A DNA stretch of 6,001 bases. Source: JACXVD01 sp047975785 (GTDB lineage: Bacteria; Pseudomonadota; Alphaproteobacteria; Sphingomonadales; Sphingomonadaceae). Made by a program: the position numbers and the translations under genes. Below, one piece after another: positions 5,894 through 6,001 of this stretch. Location: NCBI GenBank assembly GCA_047975785.1, contig JBKEEC010000362.1, forward strand, positions 1-6,001, read 5' to 3'. The notes beneath the pieces were generated by a model. It worked only from the letters and a program-made list of their open reading frames with translations. It was not told the DNA's origin and searched no databases. Positions within the stretch are counted from its first letter, which is position 1; each line of letters starts with the position of its first letter.

Positions 5894-6001
5894 TTACAGA
5901 ATATACAGGGTAATCCATTCAGCGATTATGGCAGGTTTCTCCTCACCCTCAATCTCCACCGTATATTCCACTGTCTGCTGATAGTGTCCGTTCCCCTTGT
6001 C
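5894..6001 (-). CDS. Probable MaoC-like enoyl-CoA hydratase, C-terminal 35 residues (5' end outside window)
   Basis: The minus-strand frame entering from the right edge reads 35 codons and stops at TAA (5894-5896). The visible end includes YQQTVEYTVEIEGEEKPAI followed by IAEWITLYIL. An alternating strand ending in a V-E-I-E-G-x-x-K-P-A and A-E-W pattern is what I recall from the last hot-dog strands of stand-alone MaoC-type acyl dehydratases, whose C-terminus often ends in an aromatic-rich short strand. The catalytic D-x-x-x-x-H motif would lie outside the window, so the assignment is by resemblance and context. A (R)-specific hydratase is the missing step between the dehydrogenase pair and the SDR of this operon, and it would correspond to the hydratase-2 domain of MFE-2. 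It is separated from the SDR by 170 bases containing a hairpin, so it may or may not share the transcript. Confidence 0.6.
   Translation of the reverse strand, partial: DKGNGHYQQTVEYTVEIEGEEKPAIIAEWITLYIL

Noticed and set aside
5355..5981. Plus-strand open frame of 208 codons spanning the SDR 5' half, the intergenic gap and the MaoC-like end
   Set aside because: It crosses two minus-strand coding regions and a hairpin, has no recognisable domain, and is best explained as chance.

Overview
The window is an ordinary bacterial chromosomal stretch, roughly mid-fifties percent GC by eye. It is dominated by one tightly packed operon on the minus strand, read from high to low coordinates. Gene content and protein style (stand-alone MaoC-type hydratase, SCPx-type thiolase, paired acyl-CoA dehydrogenases, a LuxR regulator with a TVKWNLKNIF helix) suggest a Proteobacterium, probably alpha or gamma, with a sizeable lipid, steroid or isoprenoid catabolic repertoire. 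The genus cannot be read from this sequence.

Layout in order of transcription on the minus strand: (1) the last 35 codons of a probable MaoC-like enoyl-CoA hydratase (5894-6001, cut by the window edge); (2) a 170-base gap holding a strong hairpin, an alternative overlapping hairpin and the ribosome binding site of the next gene; (3) a short-chain dehydrogenase of the peroxisomal MFE-2 type (4833-5723); (4) an SCPx/SCP2-type thiolase (3623-4804); (5) acyl-CoA dehydrogenase A (2466-3620); (6) acyl-CoA dehydrogenase B (1334-2455); (7) an AMACR-type CaiB/BaiF family enzyme (228-1337). From the SDR to the AMACR gene the spacings are 28, 2 and 10 bases and a 4-base ATGA overlap, so these five genes are almost certainly one transcription unit. 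On the plus strand, the 3' end of a LuxR-family regulator (2-181) converges on the operon with 46 bases between the stops.

Together the genes encode one turn of beta-oxidation suited to 2-methyl-branched acyl-CoAs: alpha-carbon epimerisation (AMACR), 2,3-desaturation (the ACAD pair), hydration (MaoC), oxidation of the 3-hydroxyacyl-CoA (SDR) and thiolytic cleavage (SCPx-type thiolase). This is the enzyme set that animals use in peroxisomes for bile-acid side chains and pristanic acid, with the animal multidomain proteins present here as separate genes. Likely substrates are steroid or bile-acid side chains, isoprenoid acids or other methyl-branched acids; no acyl-CoA ligase or ring-degrading enzyme lies in the window to decide among them.

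The most informative detail is that the two acyl-CoA dehydrogenases are complementary. One keeps the isoalloxazine-side motifs and a candidate catalytic glutamate but lacks the cross-subunit FAD motifs. The other keeps those cross-subunit motifs but has lost the catalytic glutamate at both known positions. This predicts an obligate alpha2-beta2 heterotetramer like the mycobacterial cholesterol side-chain dehydrogenases. No mobile element, CRISPR array, tRNA or rRNA was seen. The only non-coding stretches are short (46 and 170 bases, plus the small spacers).
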